A DNA stretch of 32,978 nucleotides from NCBI GenBank assembly GCA_017561865.1, contig JAFZBH010000061.1, forward strand, positions 1 through 32,978. Reading direction: 5' to 3'. The DNA is from Bacteroidales bacterium. Its GTDB lineage: Bacteria; Bacteroidota; Bacteroidia; Bacteroidales; UBA932. This document shows, piece by piece, positions 31,374 through 32,978 of this stretch. The notes below the pieces were generated by a model that saw nothing but the letters and a program-made list of their open reading frames with translations, was not told where the DNA came from and did no database searches. Each line of letters begins with the position of its first letter. Position 1 is the first letter of the stretch. The translations under genes and the position numbers were made by a program.

Positions 31374-31383
31374 CCCGGGGCAC
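31374..31383 (+). repeat. tRNA-Leu 3' end, copy 3
   Basis: CCCGGGGCAC lies in TCCCGCCCCGGGGCAC, which is the tRNA 3' end with one additional C. It is followed by a hairpin at 31388-31422. Confidence 0.45.
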
Positions 31384-31387
31384 GCGC

Positions 31388-31422
31388 AAATCCAACTGCT
31401 TGTTTGTCAGGCAGTTGGATTT
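31388..31422 (+). terminator. Hairpin after tail copy 3
   Basis: AAATCCAACTGC pairs perfectly with GCAGTTGGATTT over 12 bp. The following T-content is modest. No gene upstream on this strand needs it, which suggests a leftover tRNA terminator. Confidence 0.5.
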
Positions 31423-31461
31423 ATGCTTGTGGGCATATGGCGAAATTTACGGAAGAATGCG

Positions 31462-31469
31462 TATCTTTG
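31462..31469 (+). promoter_or_regulatory. -7 box of the TlpA-like gene
   Basis: TATCTTTG matches TAnnTTTG perfectly, 15 nt before the start codon. Confidence 0.5.
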
Positions 31470-31484
31470 GAAAAAGAATAACGG

Positions 31485-32567
31485 ATGGGTAGTGTATTTA
31501 AAAACAAGTTCCTGGCCGCGGCGATGGTGCTGCTGGCCGTCGTGTCCTGCAAGAATGCCAGCATCGACTGTGTCGTGAAGGGTACCGTCCGGGGTGTCAA
31601 GGACGGGGCTGAACTCGTTTTGCAGGACGATTGGAATAAATGGAAGGTCATTTCCACAACGAAGGTCGAGAATGGGACTTTCGAGTTTCATTCCCGGATC
31701 CCGGCACCGACCCACGTGTACCTGTATGCCACGAATTCCGAGGATGTATATGCCAATCCATATGACGGGGGCCAGCTGAAAGATTTCTTCCTGGAGCCCG
31801 GAACCGTCATCGTCGATGTCCATGCCGAAGATGAAGATGACATAGCCACGGGCGCGACAGGAACAGTCCTGAACGATGCTTTCCATAAGATTCTGGCTGC
31901 AGATCCTGATGTCAGGGAGGCTCTTTGGGAAGAGGCGATCAATGACGAGCAAACGAATCTCCTGGCTTTGGTACGTGCTGACGATTTCCCCGACGATCTC
32001 ACCCGGGCATCGGAAATCCTTGACCGTTTGTCCCCGGACCTGGCCAAGGCTTATAAGAAATATATCTCAACCTTGAAAAAAAGCCTGGTCCGCAGGGCGG
32101 AAGCGGCAGAACGCAGGAAAAACGCTATCGAAGAGGAGATCAATCTTGTTGGTCAGCATTATATCGATATGGAGTATCCGAATACGGAAGACATCCCTGT
32201 CCGCCTGAGCGCTGTCGTTGACGATCCAGATATTCGCTATGTCATCCTGGATTTCTGGGCGACCTGGTGCTTGCCTTGCGTGGAATCCATCCCCATGCTG
32301 AAGGAGGTTTATGCCAAGTATCATGACAAGGGCCTGGAAATCTACAGTATATCCCAGGATTCCAAAGCCAAGGAATGGAAAGCATTTGTGGAGGAGAATG
32401 AGATGATCTGGATCAATGTGTTGGCGAACAGCGGCAGCAAGGTTTATAAGGACTATGGCATCGAGTTTATCCCGAGAGTCTTTCTGATTGACTGCCAGAC
32501 CGGGGAAATCCTGGTCCACGAAAGCCGCCCGGACCTGGACACCATCCTTGCCGAACTCCTGCCGTAA
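31485..32567 (+). CDS. Thioredoxin-like (TlpA/ResA family) lipoprotein with DUF4369-type N terminus
   Basis: The 360-aa protein starts with a lipoprotein signal (lipobox VVSC, Cys22), then a DUF4369-like beta domain (about 28-125), a helical linker (130-225), and a C-terminal thioredoxin fold (about 235-360) with active site WCLPC (261-265) and the cis-proline loop FIPRVFLID. It probably acts as a periplasmic thiol-disulfide reductase anchored to the membrane, in cytochrome c or surface-protein maturation. It stands alone to the right of the islet. Composition is intermediate, lower in GC than the mre operon. Confidence 0.9.
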   Translation: MGSVFKNKFLAAAMVLLAVVSCKNASIDCVVKGTVRGVKDGAELVLQDDWNKWKVISTTKVENGTFEFHSRIPAPTHVYLYATNSEDVYANPYDGGQLKDFFLEPGTVIVDVHAEDEDDIATGATGTVLNDAFHKILAADPDVREALWEEAINDEQTNLLALVRADDFPDDLTRASEILDRLSPDLAKAYKKYISTLKKSLVRRAEAAERRKNAIEEEINLVGQHYIDMEYPNTEDIPVRLSAVVDDPDIRYVILDFWATWCLPCVESIPMLKEVYAKYHDKGLEIYSISQDSKAKEWKAFVEENEMIWINVLANSGSKVYKDYGIEFIPRVFLIDCQTGEILVHESRPDLDTILAELLP

Positions 32568-32617
32568 ACACTCAATGTCAAATGTTTCACTAAAATGCTC
32601 GCCTAAGCCATAGCAAT

Positions 32618-32978
32618 TTACGAAACAATCGACAGTACGGCCTTGACGTGGTCTTTGTATTTGCGCGAGACGGGGAGTTCCACCTGACCGACACGGACGG
32701 TATCCGGCGAAGAAAGGATGGCGGAGGCAACGTTGACCAGGAAAGAACGATGGATCCGGAGAAAACCTTCACCCAGAAGATTCTCCCATTGGCCGATGCC
32801 GGTTTTGTTGCGGTGCAACTGGCCGTCGCGCGTGGCGACCCATACTTCTGAATCACGCGATTCCACGTACAGGATATCGTCTTTTTTCACGGATACTCTG
32901 CGATAATCGGAGGTAAAGGTTATCGGCCTGTCAGACGGGAAGCGCTTGTCCAGCCATCTCACAAGGAGATAATGCCCA
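32618..32978 (-). CDS. LytTR DNA-binding domain protein (5' part outside the window)
   Basis: The frame is open to the right edge. The visible 120 codons contain a full LytTR domain: RVSVKKDDILYVESRDSEVWVATRDGQ, then GEGFLRIHRSFLVNVASAI and VGQVELPVSRKYKDHV. This domain usually follows a receiver or a membrane part in LytR/AgrA-type response regulators, which act with a sensor kinase. A GTG start at 32962 is possible but lacks support, so the gene is treated as cut. It converges on the TlpA-like gene. Confidence 0.85.
   Translation of the reverse strand, partial: GHYLLVRWLDKRFPSDRPITFTSDYRRVSVKKDDILYVESRDSEVWVATRDGQLHRNKTGIGQWENLLGEGFLRIHRSFLVNVASAILSSPDTVRVGQVELPVSRKYKDHVKAVLSIVS

Noticed and set aside
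1..32978. CRISPR arrays, rRNA genes, integrase or transposase genes
   Set aside because: No regularly spaced repeats, rRNA signatures or recombinase motifs were found; the islet seems to have lost any integrase.

Overview
The window looks like a chromosomal segment of a GC-rich Bacteroidales bacterium. The evidence is Bacteroidota -7 boxes (TAnnTTTG) upstream of most transcription units, a DUF4369/TlpA lipoprotein, a Bacteroidota-type topoisomerase I with C-terminal GRYGPY repeats, and the order mreB-mreC-mreD-PBP2-rodA. The genus cannot be fixed from the sequence alone; gut Rikenellaceae/Alistipes-like or uncultured RC9/Cryptobacteroides-like lineages fit the base composition.

Layout. At 1-2591 (minus) an operon runs pepP-like, fabG, comF (cut by the window edge). 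An inositol-monophosphatase family gene (2651-3436, plus) converges on hemW and a coiled-coil membrane protein (3443-5599, minus). Next come a small membrane protein (5659-6120, plus), a coupled pair DUF3109 protein / M16-like protein lacking zinc motifs (6101-9297, minus), a coupled pair TPR protein / U32 family protein (9374-12201, plus), and a lipoprotein (12202-13383, minus). The region 13638-17899 (minus) is a cell-wall operon PBP1A-ddl-prmC. topA and an Lrp/AsnC regulator (18017-20849, plus) converge on ispD (minus). The region 21588-27093 (plus) is the elongasome operon mreBCD-PBP2-rodA, followed by a two-domain secreted esterase.

The most striking feature is at 28716-29015: a tRNA-Leu(UAA) gene interrupted between anticodon bases 34 and 35 by a 215-nt group I intron with a complete catalytic core (P3-P9 can be paired by eye). 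This is the same position as the classic cyanobacterial/plastid tRNA-Leu intron. Downstream lies an AT-richer islet (about 29030-31440) holding a prolyl-aminopeptidase-like hydrolase and a ParDE-type toxin-antitoxin pair. The tRNA 3' end (core CCCGGGGCAC) recurs twice there in the same orientation, each copy followed by a hairpin, as expected from past tRNA-targeted integration. The window ends with a TlpA-like lipoprotein and a truncated LytTR protein.

A second unusual layer is a set of palindromic elements (about 75-170 bp) with terminal inverted repeats or a shared hairpin core. Three sit in frame inside coding sequences (hemW, the DUF3109 gene, the U32 gene), lengthening the proteins without stops. 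A related one fills the gap behind prmC. They behave like Rickettsia palindromic elements, but the sequences differ from any family I can name.
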